The notes under the pieces were generated by a model. It saw only the letters and a list, made by a program, of their open reading frames with translations, was not told the DNA's origin and made no database searches. A stretch of 64,000 bases of DNA from Corynebacterium falsenii (GTDB lineage Bacteria > Actinomycetota > Actinomycetes > Mycobacteriales > Mycobacteriaceae). Location: contig NZ_CP083646.1 of NCBI RefSeq assembly GCF_020099275.1, forward strand, positions 2,170,001 to 2,234,000. The letters are read 5' to 3'. This document shows positions 55,672-63,275 of the stretch, in pieces (position 1 is the first letter of the stretch; each line of letters begins with the position of its first letter). The translations under genes and the position numbers were made by a program.

Positions 55672-56532
55672 TTAGGCCGCGATTGATACGGCTGGTTTCA
55701 TGATTGTTTCGTATTCGATGGGTGTCAACTTCCCCAGCGCTCGCTGGCGTCTTTTCCTGTGATAAGTCCGTTCGATCCAGTGGGTGATCGCTGCTGACAG
55801 CTCACGCCGGCTCGCCCAGGATTTGCGGTCAAGGACATTCTTTTGCACGAGGGCGAAGAAAGATTCCATTGCGGCGTTATCCCCACACGCTCCGACTCTG
55901 CCCATCGATCCCTTCGCACCGAAGGCTTTCAACGCGGCACGGAATTTCCTGGATCGGAATTGCGAGCCTCGATCCGAGTGAACAATCACGCCCTTGGGCT
56001 CACCGCGCTTCCTCATTGCGTCCTCGAGTGCCGCCACCGCGAGGTGTGATTTCATCCGCGCGCTAGTCGCATAGCCAACGATTGTGCGTGAACACAGGTC
56101 CTTGATCACGCATAGATACAGTTTCCCCTCCCTCGTCCAGTGCTCAGTGATATCCGTGACCCAGGCCGTGTTTGGCGTATCGGCGTGGAAGCGGCGTTGG
56201 AGCAAATCATCATGAACCGGAGCACCCGACTTCCTCCCACGCGGCTTTCGCCGAGCAATGACAGAAAACGCCTGGATCTTCGAGCACAAGCGCCATACGC
56301 GCCGCTCGGAAATCTTCACGCCTTGCCCGTGAAGCTCATCAGCAATGAACCGGTAGCCAAACTCTGGATCATCAGCGTGGATCTGGCGAATCTTGGCAAT
56401 GATTTCCTCGTCTTGGGCTTGCCTTCCTGAAACAGGGCTGGCCAGCCATTTGTAGAAAGCTTGGCGAGAAAACTTCAATACCCGAGCCGCGATCGTCAGG
56501 GTTGCCTTGCCCTGAGCGATCAGCGCTTCCAC
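55672..56532 (-). CDS. IS3-family transposase OrfB (DDE catalytic part)
   Basis: A 286-residue integrase-fold subunit. The N-terminal helix-turn-helix segment VLKFSRQAFYKWLASP precedes the rve core with catalytic Asp in AWVTDITEHW (~122-131), Asp in VIVHSDRGSQF (~182-192) and Glu in NAAMESFFALVQKNV (~217-231). It overlaps orfA by 13 bases in the -1 frame. It is probably made as an OrfAB fusion by slippage on CCCAAAAGG (56545-56553); GTG 56532 could also start it alone. Confidence 0.92.
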   Translation of the reverse strand: MEALIAQGKATLTIAARVLKFSRQAFYKWLASPVSGRQAQDEEIIAKIRQIHADDPEFGYRFIADELHGQGVKISERRVWRLCSKIQAFSVIARRKPRGRKSGAPVHDDLLQRRFHADTPNTAWVTDITEHWTREGKLYLCVIKDLCSRTIVGYATSARMKSHLAVAALEDAMRKRGEPKGVIVHSDRGSQFRSRKFRAALKAFGAKGSMGRVGACGDNAAMESFFALVQKNVLDRKSWASRRELSAAITHWIERTYHRKRRQRALGKLTPIEYETIMKPAVSIAA

Positions 56533-56831
56533 GGTCGGGAAGATCCTTTTGGGCGAATTGCCTCCTGGCTCAAGTAGGCTGCTGCGGCGCGCAGGACTTC
56601 GTTTTCCATCTCTAGCTCACGAATCCGCTTCAAAGCAGCGCTCATCTCCTTGGCGACCTCCGGATCACTTGACGGGCTCATCCCGTGAGCCTGTAGGCGG
56701 GCGTCAGTGACCCATTTCTGTAACGAGGACCGTGAGACACCCAGATCGGCACACACTTGTCGGCGGCTCATCCCTGATTCAACCAGCGCGACCGCGTCAG
56801 CCTTGAACTGCTCGTTGTAGATCTTCGGCAT
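56520..56831 (-). CDS. IS3-family transposase OrfA
   Basis: A 103-residue DNA-binding subunit with helix-turn-helix MSRRQVCADLGVSRSSLQKWV (~21-41) and a C-terminal leucine-zipper-like helix (ALKRIRELEMENEVLRAAAAYL). Start ATG 56831 has AAAGGATG upstream; the 16-codon extension reaches into the terminal repeat region and is not used by the family. Confidence 0.92.
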   Translation of the reverse strand: MPKIYNEQFKADAVALVESGMSRRQVCADLGVSRSSLQKWVTDARLQAHGMSPSSDPEVAKEMSAALKRIRELEMENEVLRAAAAYLSQEAIRPKGSSRPWKR

Positions 56832-56901
56832 GTCAACATCCTTTCGTGCTCCACACCTGTGAAGCAACCCTGGTGTCAACCAAACCTTCAGCAGTCCCGA
56901 G

Positions 56902-57164
56902 GGTGCAACGTTTCTTGAGTGGCAATCGGTCGAGTTGCCATCTCCTCTTCCGGCCTAGGTATAGGGCGGGATGCGCTGCTTTGCCGTACCGAAAAACAAC
57001 CTGGGCCGCTTCTCTGGTTGTACTCATCTTCGGACTGTAAGAACGTCTAGGCCCCATGAACGCAAAGTCCTACTTCGCGGTCCATCTATACATTGAGAAA
57101 ATCGCAGCCGAGATGACCCCTATGGGCATTCCCTAAAAGGCAACGCCCCGCGCTCAATCGAGAA
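56902..57164. other. Region right of the IS, no confident gene
   Basis: A short minus-strand frame (ATG 57024, MSTTREAAQ...) reaches the IS repeat and stays open for about 75 codons if the IS is removed. A 26-codon frame lies at 57057-57137 on the plus strand. Neither resembles a family I know; they may be remnants. Confidence 0.3.
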
Positions 57165-57707
57165 AGTGACGATGGACTACAACACACCCCAAGACGGATT
57201 TACCTCTACGCCGATGCGACCGGAGACCTCGACTATGACGGATCGCCCAACCCACAAGGCGGAGGAGCATCAACGTACCCCTGAGTTGGCACAGCAACAT
57301 TTATCACCGAAGACCACGGAGAAGATCTGCTCAATGGACTGCACCTTCGGGCAGAGGCCACCAAAACGGAATTCACCTCCCCAAAGGATTTCCCGCTTGC
57401 TAAGACAGTAATAAAACCGGAAGTGAGATGTTTGCCGAAATCCAGCGGCAGTCCCCTCGAATCGATACAACGTTCCTCTACAAGGCCAATGCCTATCAAT
57501 ATGTACGTGATGCAGGCCCACTGCGTCTCTACAAGATGGCGTTCTTTCTCCACCTTTCTCCACTTGAAGGAGATCGCACTCCAAGTGTCCGAGCCCGACG
57601 ACGAAGCTCTATGGGCCGTTCAGAGAAATCTAGAGGGGAAGAAGTGCACCTAGTATGCCCCCTGTATCAAACCACATCTAACCAGTACGTTCTTCCCTTG
57701 GGGCCAG
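57165..57707 (+). pseudogene. Decayed DUF3800 family gene
   Basis: Segments of one DUF3800 protein are recognisable in two frames. RIYLYADATGDLDYDGSP starts it (57195 on), then VGTATFITEDHGEDLLNGLHLRAE after a TGA at 57282-57284. The frame changes at ~57404 (one lost base in AAG-GAC), giving DSNKTGSEMFAEIQRQSP and FLYKANAYQYVRDAGPLRLYKMAFFLHL. A 10-base tandem duplication (CTTTCTCCAC at 57544 and 57554) shifts it back. The end ALWAVQRNLEGKKCT, stop TAG 57651 (from TGG), then IKPHLTSTYFFPWG fits the DUF3800 C-terminus. No start codon is clear, and an internal deletion before ALWAVQ is likely. DUF3800 proteins have unknown function, are often on mobile DNA, and some are linked to conserved RNA motifs. 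Confidence 0.75.
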
Positions 57708-57716
57708 CCACAACAA

Positions 57717-57775
57717 AACCGGCTATCCCAGCTCTCAAGCTGGGAAGTCCTTCCCTGGAGGACTTTTCGCCGGTT
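57717..57775. ncRNA. Three-way-junction element, candidate DUF3800-associated structured RNA
   Basis: Three perfect stems form a compact three-way junction. The outer stem is AACCGGC (57717-57723) with GCCGGTT (57769-57775). Hairpin 1 is TCCCAGCT (57726-57733) with AGCTGGGA (57738-57745), loop CTCA. Hairpin 2 is AAGTCCT (57745-57751, sharing one A) with AGGACTT (57759-57765), loop TCCCTGG. A further small hairpin AGGC/GCCT is at 57792-57807. It begins 13 bases after the decayed DUF3800 coding region. Published comparative searches describe several 'DUF3800' RNA motifs near such genes; I cannot test which, if any, this matches, nor the transcribed strand. Confidence 0.55.
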
Positions 57776-57810
57776 ATGCATACATTTCTACAGGCGGCCG
57801 AAAGCCTCAG

Positions 57811-58013
57811 CAATGGTTAGCCCACCTCTTCGCGGTTGAGGACGCGAAACTACCTAGATGAATGGTGAAGGTACACACAGATCCAGAGCCGGTGCTGACA
57901 CAGCCAACGCGCCGGGGAATGTGACACATCCCAGCGCGGCCCGTGAAACAGTCAGAGAACTATTCCAGGTAACTGTTGCGCGCAACCGCCACAACAGCCT
58001 GTAATAAAGCCTG
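57811..58013. other. Intergenic with one interrupted palindrome
   Basis: About 200 bases separate the structured element from the acyl-CoA dehydrogenase stop. An interrupted dyad (CGCGC-GGG-ATGTG / CACAT-CCC-GCGCG, 57908-57938) may end transcription of that gene or bind a regulator. Nothing else is evident. Confidence 0.4.
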
Positions 58014-59183
58014 CTATGCGAGGATCTGTCGACCCATCACCATGCGGCAGATCTGGTTGGTGCCCTCGTAGATTTGGGTGATCTTCGCGTCGCGCATCAT
58101 GCGCTCGACCGGGAAGTCGCGCGTGAAGCCGTAGCCGCCGAGCAGCTGGACGGCATCGACGGTGACCTCCATAGCAACGTCCGAGGCGAACGCCTTGGAA
58201 CCTGCAGCCATGAGGCCCAGCTTCTCCCCGTTCTCGGCAACGCCGCGTTCCGCGTTCGAGGCCGCGGTGTAGATCATGAGGCGTGCGGCGTCGATCTTCA
58301 TCTTCATGTCAGCCAACATGAACTGGGTGTTTTGGAAGTCCGCGATGGCCTTCCCGAACTGCTTGCGCTCCTTGACGTAGGCAACGGCCTGGTCGAACGC
58401 ACCCTGCGCAATGCCCAGCGCCTGAGCGCCGATGGTCGGGCGGGTGTGGTCCAGCGTAGCCAGCGCGGTCTTGAAACCGGTGCCCTCCTCGCCGATCATG
58501 CGGGACGCGGGGACGCGGCAATCCTCGAAGTACAGCTCCGCCGTGGGCGAGCCCTTGATGCCCAGCTTGTGCTCCAGGCCGCCCACGCGGAAGCCCGGGT
58601 CATCCTTGTGCACCAGGAATGCGGAAATGCCGCGGGCGCCGGCCTCCGGATCGGTCACAGCCATCACGGTGTACCAGCTCGAGCGGCCGCCGTTGGTGAT
58701 GAAGCACTTGGAACCGTTGATGACCCACTCGTCGCCGTCGCGGACGGCGCGGGTTTTCATGCTGGCGGCGTCCGAGCCAGCCTCACGCTCGGTCAGGGCA
58801 TAGGAGGCCATCTCGCCGTTGGCGATATCGGGCAGTACTTCCTTCTTCAGCTCCTCGGAGCCGCTGAGGATCAGGCCCATGGTGCCGAGCTTGTTCACAG
58901 CCGGGATCAGGGAGGAAGAACCACACACGCGGGCGACTTCCTCAATGACGATGACCGCAGCGAGTGAATCGCCACCCTGGCCGCCGTACTCCTCGGGAAT
59001 ATGCAGCGCGTTGAAGCCGTTGTCGTTGAGAGCCTTGAGCGCTTCCTCGGGGAAGCGCGAGTTCTCGTCAACATCCTTGGCATAGGGAGCGATCTCCTTT
59101 TCGGAAAGCTCGCGGATGGCCTCACGCAAAGCCACGTACTCTTCCGGCAGCTGGAAAAGATCGAAATCGGGGTTGAATCCCAT
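58014..59183 (-). CDS. Acyl-CoA dehydrogenase
   Basis: A 389-residue FAD enzyme for the first step of beta-oxidation (short/medium-chain type, FadE25-like). The signatures are YALTEREAGSDAASMKT (~126-142), the catalytic Glu region MRDAKITQIYEGTNQI (~363-378, Glu in YEGT) and TRDFPVERMMRD. ATG 59183 (MGFNPDFDLF) is chosen over a 21-codon upstream extension; AAGAGG lies before it. Monocistronic. Confidence 0.93.
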   Translation of the reverse strand: MGFNPDFDLFQLPEEYVALREAIRELSEKEIAPYAKDVDENSRFPEEALKALNDNGFNALHIPEEYGGQGGDSLAAVIVIEEVARVCGSSSLIPAVNKLGTMGLILSGSEELKKEVLPDIANGEMASYALTEREAGSDAASMKTRAVRDGDEWVINGSKCFITNGGRSSWYTVMAVTDPEAGARGISAFLVHKDDPGFRVGGLEHKLGIKGSPTAELYFEDCRVPASRMIGEEGTGFKTALATLDHTRPTIGAQALGIAQGAFDQAVAYVKERKQFGKAIADFQNTQFMLADMKMKIDAARLMIYTAASNAERGVAENGEKLGLMAAGSKAFASDVAMEVTVDAVQLLGGYGFTRDFPVERMMRDAKITQIYEGTNQICRMVMGRQILA

Positions 59184-59532
59184 GATGGTCTGTCGCCTCT
59201 TTCGTGAAAATCGGGATGAGCGGGGGTGGCGGCGGTCAAGTGTCACACAACGCTATTCGCGGGACACCTTAGAAAACCTAGGTAGCTCTGTGAATAGAAC
59301 TAAACCTTCCCATAGCCTACGAGTCTAGCGAGCACAGGCCATCGAGACGATCAAAAATGCAGAACTCGTGGGTAACTCATAGAGAACTCGTCGGGAACGC
59401 GTGAGAAACCCGCTCACAACCGCGTACCAATAAGCGTGCGCAACGTAGTAGCGATCGCCGAAAACGGTCAATTTCGCGGGATCCGAGCCGGTAATCACCC
59501 AATGCGTGTGTCGAAACCGCTACCCTGAAGGC
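59184..59532. other. Divergent control region
   Basis: This 349-base gap between the acyl-CoA dehydrogenase gene and the DUF4232 lipoprotein gene has a possible operator ACCTTAGAAAACCTAGGT-like dyad (59268-59285). It also has an imperfect 22-base direct repeat starting with GAACTCG at 59362 and 59384. No gene is seen. Confidence 0.35.
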
Positions 59533-60417
59533 ATGTCTACGCAGCGTCACCATCGCCGTCACTTTCGCTCTGGTTACTCCGGCCGCTCCGGAAACCGCAG
59601 CGGCTTCACTGAAAGCCATCGCAATGGTTTCGAGGCTCACAAGGGATCCGTCCTGTCGACCGCTTCCGGAACCGCCACGCGAGTCGGCGTGGTGGCAGCT
59701 GCCGCCATCCTCGCGGGGTCATTGGTGGCGTGTGGTGATTCGGGTCCGAACGGTTCGTCCGCCAACCAGGCTGCAAGCACCGCGTCAAACGCTGCCGATA
59801 AGATCACAACCGCCTCGGCCGCACCGGGTGACGACACCTCGAGCGACAAGAACACCGATTCACCTTCCCCGACCTTGGGATCCTCGGCGCGCCCCTCCGA
59901 CAAGGAACAGAACGGCAATAACGGCGGCAGTGACGGCGGCAACTCCGGCAACGCCCCACGTAACCCCGGATCCAGCTCCCGCCAGGACAACACCTCCGTG
60001 AACTTTTGCACCACCCGCGACCTCAAGGTCACCTCCGACCAGCCGAACGGCGCGGCGGGCTCACTGAACCTCGACATCGTCTTCGCCAACACCTCCAAGT
60101 CCACCTGTAAGATGCGCGGCTTCCCCGGGGTTTCCATGGTCACGGGTGGTGATGGCACCCAGCTTGGCGAACCCGCCCAGCGAGAGCTCGGCCAGGAGGT
60201 TGAGACCATCACTCTCAAACCCGGCCAGACCGCCTACTCTTCCGTTCGCATCACTAAGACCGGCCCCATGGACCCTTCCACCTGCAAGCCACGCAAGGGC
60301 GATGGCCTGCGCATTTACCCACCGGAGGACACCAAGGCTGCATTCGTCCGCCTGGATAACGTTCGCGGTTGCGAGGGCAGTGCCACCTACATGACCGTGC
60401 AGCCAGTTCGCGGTTAG
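59533..60417 (+). CDS. DUF4232 lipoprotein
   Basis: A 294-residue exported lipoprotein. The lipobox LVAC comes at residues 64-67, after an unusually long hydrophilic, His/Arg/Ser-rich N-terminal segment of about 50 residues; no later start codon is available in frame. A disordered Ser/Asn/Gly/Asp linker (70-165) leads to the DUF4232 domain (~165-294) with FCTTRDLKV, STCKMRGFPGVSMV and the second Cys pair STCKPRKGDGLRI...RGCEGSATY. Function is unknown. ATG 59533 is preceded by TACCCT and GAAGG. Likely anchored in the membrane, facing outward. Confidence 0.75.
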   Translation: MSTQRHHRRHFRSGYSGRSGNRSGFTESHRNGFEAHKGSVLSTASGTATRVGVVAAAAILAGSLVACGDSGPNGSSANQAASTASNAADKITTASAAPGDDTSSDKNTDSPSPTLGSSARPSDKEQNGNNGGSDGGNSGNAPRNPGSSSRQDNTSVNFCTTRDLKVTSDQPNGAAGSLNLDIVFANTSKSTCKMRGFPGVSMVTGGDGTQLGEPAQRELGQEVETITLKPGQTAYSSVRITKTGPMDPSTCKPRKGDGLRIYPPEDTKAAFVRLDNVRGCEGSATYMTVQPVRG

Positions 60418-60456
60418 GCCCCGCGCCCGACCCCTATCGCTTCCTCACGCATCACG

Positions 60457-62415
60457 ATGTCGGCCAATCGCCCTTTGGATGATCCCGCCAACTCGGCGAC
60501 CTCTGCCAGCGATCGCACGGATCACCCAGCGCGGCACACTCCACAACACACCACCTCAGCGCACGCTGCCACCCCACCTCACGCACGCGACGAACGCAGC
60601 AGCAGTAGGGAAACCAACACCACCTGCATCACCATCACCGCTGCTGCCCTCATCGTCGCCGCCACAGTGATCCGCGCCATTCAAGTCTCCCAGCGCACGC
60701 TGTACTGGGATGACCTCATCATCCCCGCCTATTTTGGCGACTTCTCCCCCACCTCCCCATCCACGTGGGGTGTCCTGTTCCGTTCCTATGACGGCCACAT
60801 CATGCCTGCTTCAGCGGCACTGCAGTGGGCCACCCAGCACCTTGCGCCGCTGCGTTGGTGGCTCCCTGCGCTCATCATCATCGTCGCCACTGCGGGGTGT
60901 GGTTGGCTCTGGTGGCGGGTCGCGGTGGCTCTGCGGGGTCGGAGTATCTCCGCCCTCGTAACGCTGACCTTCCTTCTGTTTTCGCCGTTCCTCATGGCCG
61001 CCGCCGGGTGGTGGTCCACCGCGGTCAACGCCCTAGCTTGGCAGGCGGGCATGGCGGGTGTCACCCTGTGCGTCCTTGCGGCGCGTCCCACACCATCGCC
61101 ACGCCCCACCGCGACAGTCGCCACCCGCTCCATCCTCGCGGCCACCATAACGTTCACCGCCATCGCACTCGCCGGGCTCCTGTTCACGGAGAAGGCTCTC
61201 TCCCTTATTCCCGCCGCATTTGTCATCGCGCTGCTCGTGCGCCTGCCGCGCCGCCAGTGGTCGTTGTTCGTGCTCCCCGGCGCACTGTGGGTGCTGTGGC
61301 TCGTGCTCTACCTGCGCCTTTCCGAGATCCCGGACACCCACAACCCGGAGTCCATCACCGGCGCCCTGCCCGGCGCGGTCTTTCGGGCGCTCATTCCGGG
61401 CATGCTCGGTGGCCCCCTTTGGTGGGAGCGCTGGCGCCCCTCTACGGCGTTTGCCGCCACCCCGCTGGCGTGGTCGATCATTTCTGCCGTCGTGGTCGCG
61501 GTCGTGGTCGTGGTCTGGCTGCGCCGCGATCCGCGCACTCGCCTCGTGGCGCTCGTCGCGATCGTGGGATACGCCGCCGCGCTCCTCATCGCGCTGGTCA
61601 CGGCCCGCGCGGGCGCCCAGTCGTCCGGCGTGCTCACCTTGAACCTGCACTACTACACGGATTGGTTCGCTTTCGCCGTCGTGGCGGTGGCGGCCTGCCC
61701 GCCGGCGCCGGCGGGTGCTCAGTCTCCCTCGGTCCGACGCCACACCCGGCGCGTCCCCTATTCTGTCGTCGGGGTATCACTCTTTGTCCTCATCAGTGTG
61801 CTCAGCACTGCGACCTGGGTGTGGGCGTGGCGCGATGACCCCACGAAGGCGTATCTGGCCAACCTCCGCCAGTCGGTGTACGTAGATAGACAGCCGCTGC
61901 TGGACCAGACTGTGCCCCTGGAAGTGCTACTCCCATTCACGGAACCGTACAACCATGTTTCCACCGTCACGGGTGTACCGGCCGTGTCCGCGATCGATGA
62001 ACCAACAATGATCGGCGAGTCCGGTCGCGTGGTGGATGCGGGGATCATGGCGGTGGCGTCGAACGAACAGAGTCCGGGCGAGGGCATTGAGCCGGGGTGT
62101 GGCGTGCGCATCATGGCGGGCGAGCAGCGCGTGATCCCACTCAGCGGTGCGCTGCCGTTTGGTGAGTGGACGTGGCAGCTCAACGCGGCCGCGACGGCTC
62201 CGTTGGAGGTGCGCATCACCACGCCGAATGGGCTGGAGACGCTCGAGGATGCGGAGGCACGAGCCACAACAGTGCAGGTGGGGACGGACTTGCGACCCCA
62301 GTGGGTGCGAGTGTCCGGCGGTGGCGGCCTCATCGCTCTGCGCGTGAGTGGACCGGCGGGGGCGAGCCTGTGCGTGGGGCAGGGCGAGATCGGGCCGTTG
62401 GTACCGCTGCGGTAA
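60457..62415 (+). CDS. Large membrane protein, GT-C glycosyltransferase-like
   Basis: A 652-residue protein with a hydrophilic N-terminus (1-55), roughly ten membrane helices (from ~58 to ~465) and a C-terminal extracytoplasmic domain (~480-652). Directly after the first helix comes TLYWDDLIIPAYFG with an Asp pair, the position of the catalytic Asp in GT-C enzymes that use polyprenyl-linked sugars. YDGHIMPASAALQW follows, another GT-C-like loop. Arabinan or mannan assembly is possible but unproven. ATG 60457 has no clear ribosome binding site; it follows the DUF4232 gene by 40 bases. Confidence 0.6.
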   Translation: MSANRPLDDPANSATSASDRTDHPARHTPQHTTSAHAATPPHARDERSSSRETNTTCITITAAALIVAATVIRAIQVSQRTLYWDDLIIPAYFGDFSPTSPSTWGVLFRSYDGHIMPASAALQWATQHLAPLRWWLPALIIIVATAGCGWLWWRVAVALRGRSISALVTLTFLLFSPFLMAAAGWWSTAVNALAWQAGMAGVTLCVLAARPTPSPRPTATVATRSILAATITFTAIALAGLLFTEKALSLIPAAFVIALLVRLPRRQWSLFVLPGALWVLWLVLYLRLSEIPDTHNPESITGALPGAVFRALIPGMLGGPLWWERWRPSTAFAATPLAWSIISAVVVAVVVVVWLRRDPRTRLVALVAIVGYAAALLIALVTARAGAQSSGVLTLNLHYYTDWFAFAVVAVAACPPAPAGAQSPSVRRHTRRVPYSVVGVSLFVLISVLSTATWVWAWRDDPTKAYLANLRQSVYVDRQPLLDQTVPLEVLLPFTEPYNHVSTVTGVPAVSAIDEPTMIGESGRVVDAGIMAVASNEQSPGEGIEPGCGVRIMAGEQRVIPLSGALPFGEWTWQLNAAATAPLEVRITTPNGLETLEDAEARATTVQVGTDLRPQWVRVSGGGGLIALRVSGPAGASLCVGQGEIGPLVPLR

Positions 62416-62421
62416 CCGTTA

Positions 62422-62451
62422 ATCACTGCTGATCACTGCTGATCACTGTTA
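62422..62451. repeat. Three tandem 10-bp repeats after the membrane protein gene
   Basis: ATCACTGCTG occurs at 62422 and 62432, and ATCACTGTTA at 62442, seven bases after the stop codon. GTTAA and TTAAC flank the array. Confidence 0.65.
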
Positions 62452-62533
62452 ACAACCGCAGGTGGCAGTTGGCAACAGTCGATGACAGTCAGCATCGGTC
62501 AGAACTTACCGGAGACTGTTCGTGTCGGTTCGC

Positions 62534-62554
62534 AATAATTATCGGACAATTATT
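62534..62554. promoter_or_regulatory. Palindromic operator candidate upstream of the SDR gene
   Basis: AATAATT and AATTATT form a perfect 7+7 inverted repeat with a seven-base centre, about ten bases before the -10 element, i.e. over the -35 position. Confidence 0.45.
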
Positions 62555-62564
62555 AGAAGCTAAC

Positions 62565-62570
62565 TATACA
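62565..62570 (+). promoter_or_regulatory. -10 hexamer TATACA for the SDR gene
   Basis: TATACAT lies 55 bases before the start. A second dyad CGTTTC-ATT-GAAACG (62578-62592) sits just at the predicted transcript start. Confidence 0.45.
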
Positions 62571-62625
62571 TGTGGCGCGTTTCATTGAAACGAGTCTATG
62601 GTGGTGACCAGAAAGGAGTTTCACT

Positions 62626-63264
62626 ATGTCAAACGTCATTATCCTTGGTGGACACGGAAAGGTTGCCCTGCTGGCATCCCCGAAGATCACCGAAGAAGGC
62701 CACGTACTCACCAGCGTGGTTCGTAATCCCGATCATGTCTCCGAGGTCGAGGCCACAGGTGCCCAGGCCGTCGTGGAGGACATGCAAGAACTCGATGTCG
62801 ATGGATTCCGTCGTCTCTTCGACGGACAGGACATCGTCATCTGGGCGGCCGGTGCCGGTGGCGGCGACAAGGAGCGCACGTACGCCATCGACCGCGATGC
62901 CGCCATTCGCGCCATCGACGCCGCCGGCGAGCGCCGCTTCATCATGATCAGCTACTTCGGCGCAGGCCAGGATCACGGCCTCAGCGAGGACGATGATTTC
63001 TACCCCTACGCCCAGTCCAAGGCCGATGCCGACGATCACCTGAAGAAGTCCGCCGCACAGTGGACCATCCTGGGCCCGAGCCGCCTCACCAACGACGAGG
63101 AGACCGGTGCGATCGACGTCAACCCGGAGGAAGGCGATTCCGTCAGCCGTGGCAATGTGGCCGCGGTTTTGGCTGAGGTTGTCAACCGCCAGGAGCTCAC
63201 CGGTAAGACCGTCGAGTTCAATTCCGGTTCCACCCCCGTGTCTGAGGCACTGGACAACCTGTAA
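62626..63264 (+). CDS. NAD(P)-binding Rossmann protein (atypical SDR / NmrA-like)
   Basis: A 212-residue protein. VIILGGHGKVALLASPKI (4-21) is the dinucleotide-binding start, IVIWAAGAGGG (~70-80) the second strand, RRFIMISYFGAG (~102-113) and YPYAQSKADADDHLKKSAAQWTILGPSRL (~126-154) carry a Tyr/Lys pair reminiscent of SDR enzymes. It resembles small NAD(P)H-binding reductases of the YwnB/YhfK type; the substrate is unknown. AAAGGAG precedes ATG 62626. Two palindromes in the promoter suggest tight repression, perhaps by a redox or TetR/MarR-type regulator. Confidence 0.8.
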   Translation: MSNVIILGGHGKVALLASPKITEEGHVLTSVVRNPDHVSEVEATGAQAVVEDMQELDVDGFRRLFDGQDIVIWAAGAGGGDKERTYAIDRDAAIRAIDAAGERRFIMISYFGAGQDHGLSEDDDFYPYAQSKADADDHLKKSAAQWTILGPSRLTNDEETGAIDVNPEEGDSVSRGNVAAVLAEVVNRQELTGKTVEFNSGSTPVSEALDNL

Positions 63265-63275
63265 ACAGTATCTTT

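Larger units (their letters stand above)
55631..56898 (-). mobile_element. IS3-family insertion sequence, complete
   Basis: The element is 1268 bp long, bounded by perfect 25-bp inverted repeats (55631-55655 and 56874-56898, outer end GGGACTGCTGAAGG) and flanked by GAG duplications. It encodes orfA and orfB on the minus strand in overlapping frames. All DDE catalytic residues and the repeats are intact, so it looks competent. It sits between the MFS pseudogene and a decayed DUF3800 gene. Confidence 0.93.

Noticed and set aside
57166-57411. 81-codon plus-strand frame as a real small gene
   Set aside because: It is out of phase with the DUF3800-like reading and gives a low-complexity Thr/Pro/Arg-rich peptide.
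57717-57782. Integron attC site as explanation for the three-way-junction element
   Set aside because: The ends do not carry proper RYYYAAC and GTTRRRY core sites, and there is no integrase or gene cassette nearby.
57908-57938. CRP/GlxR site at the interrupted dyad
   Set aside because: The consensus TGTGA-N6-TCACA spacing is not met; the centre is a single base.
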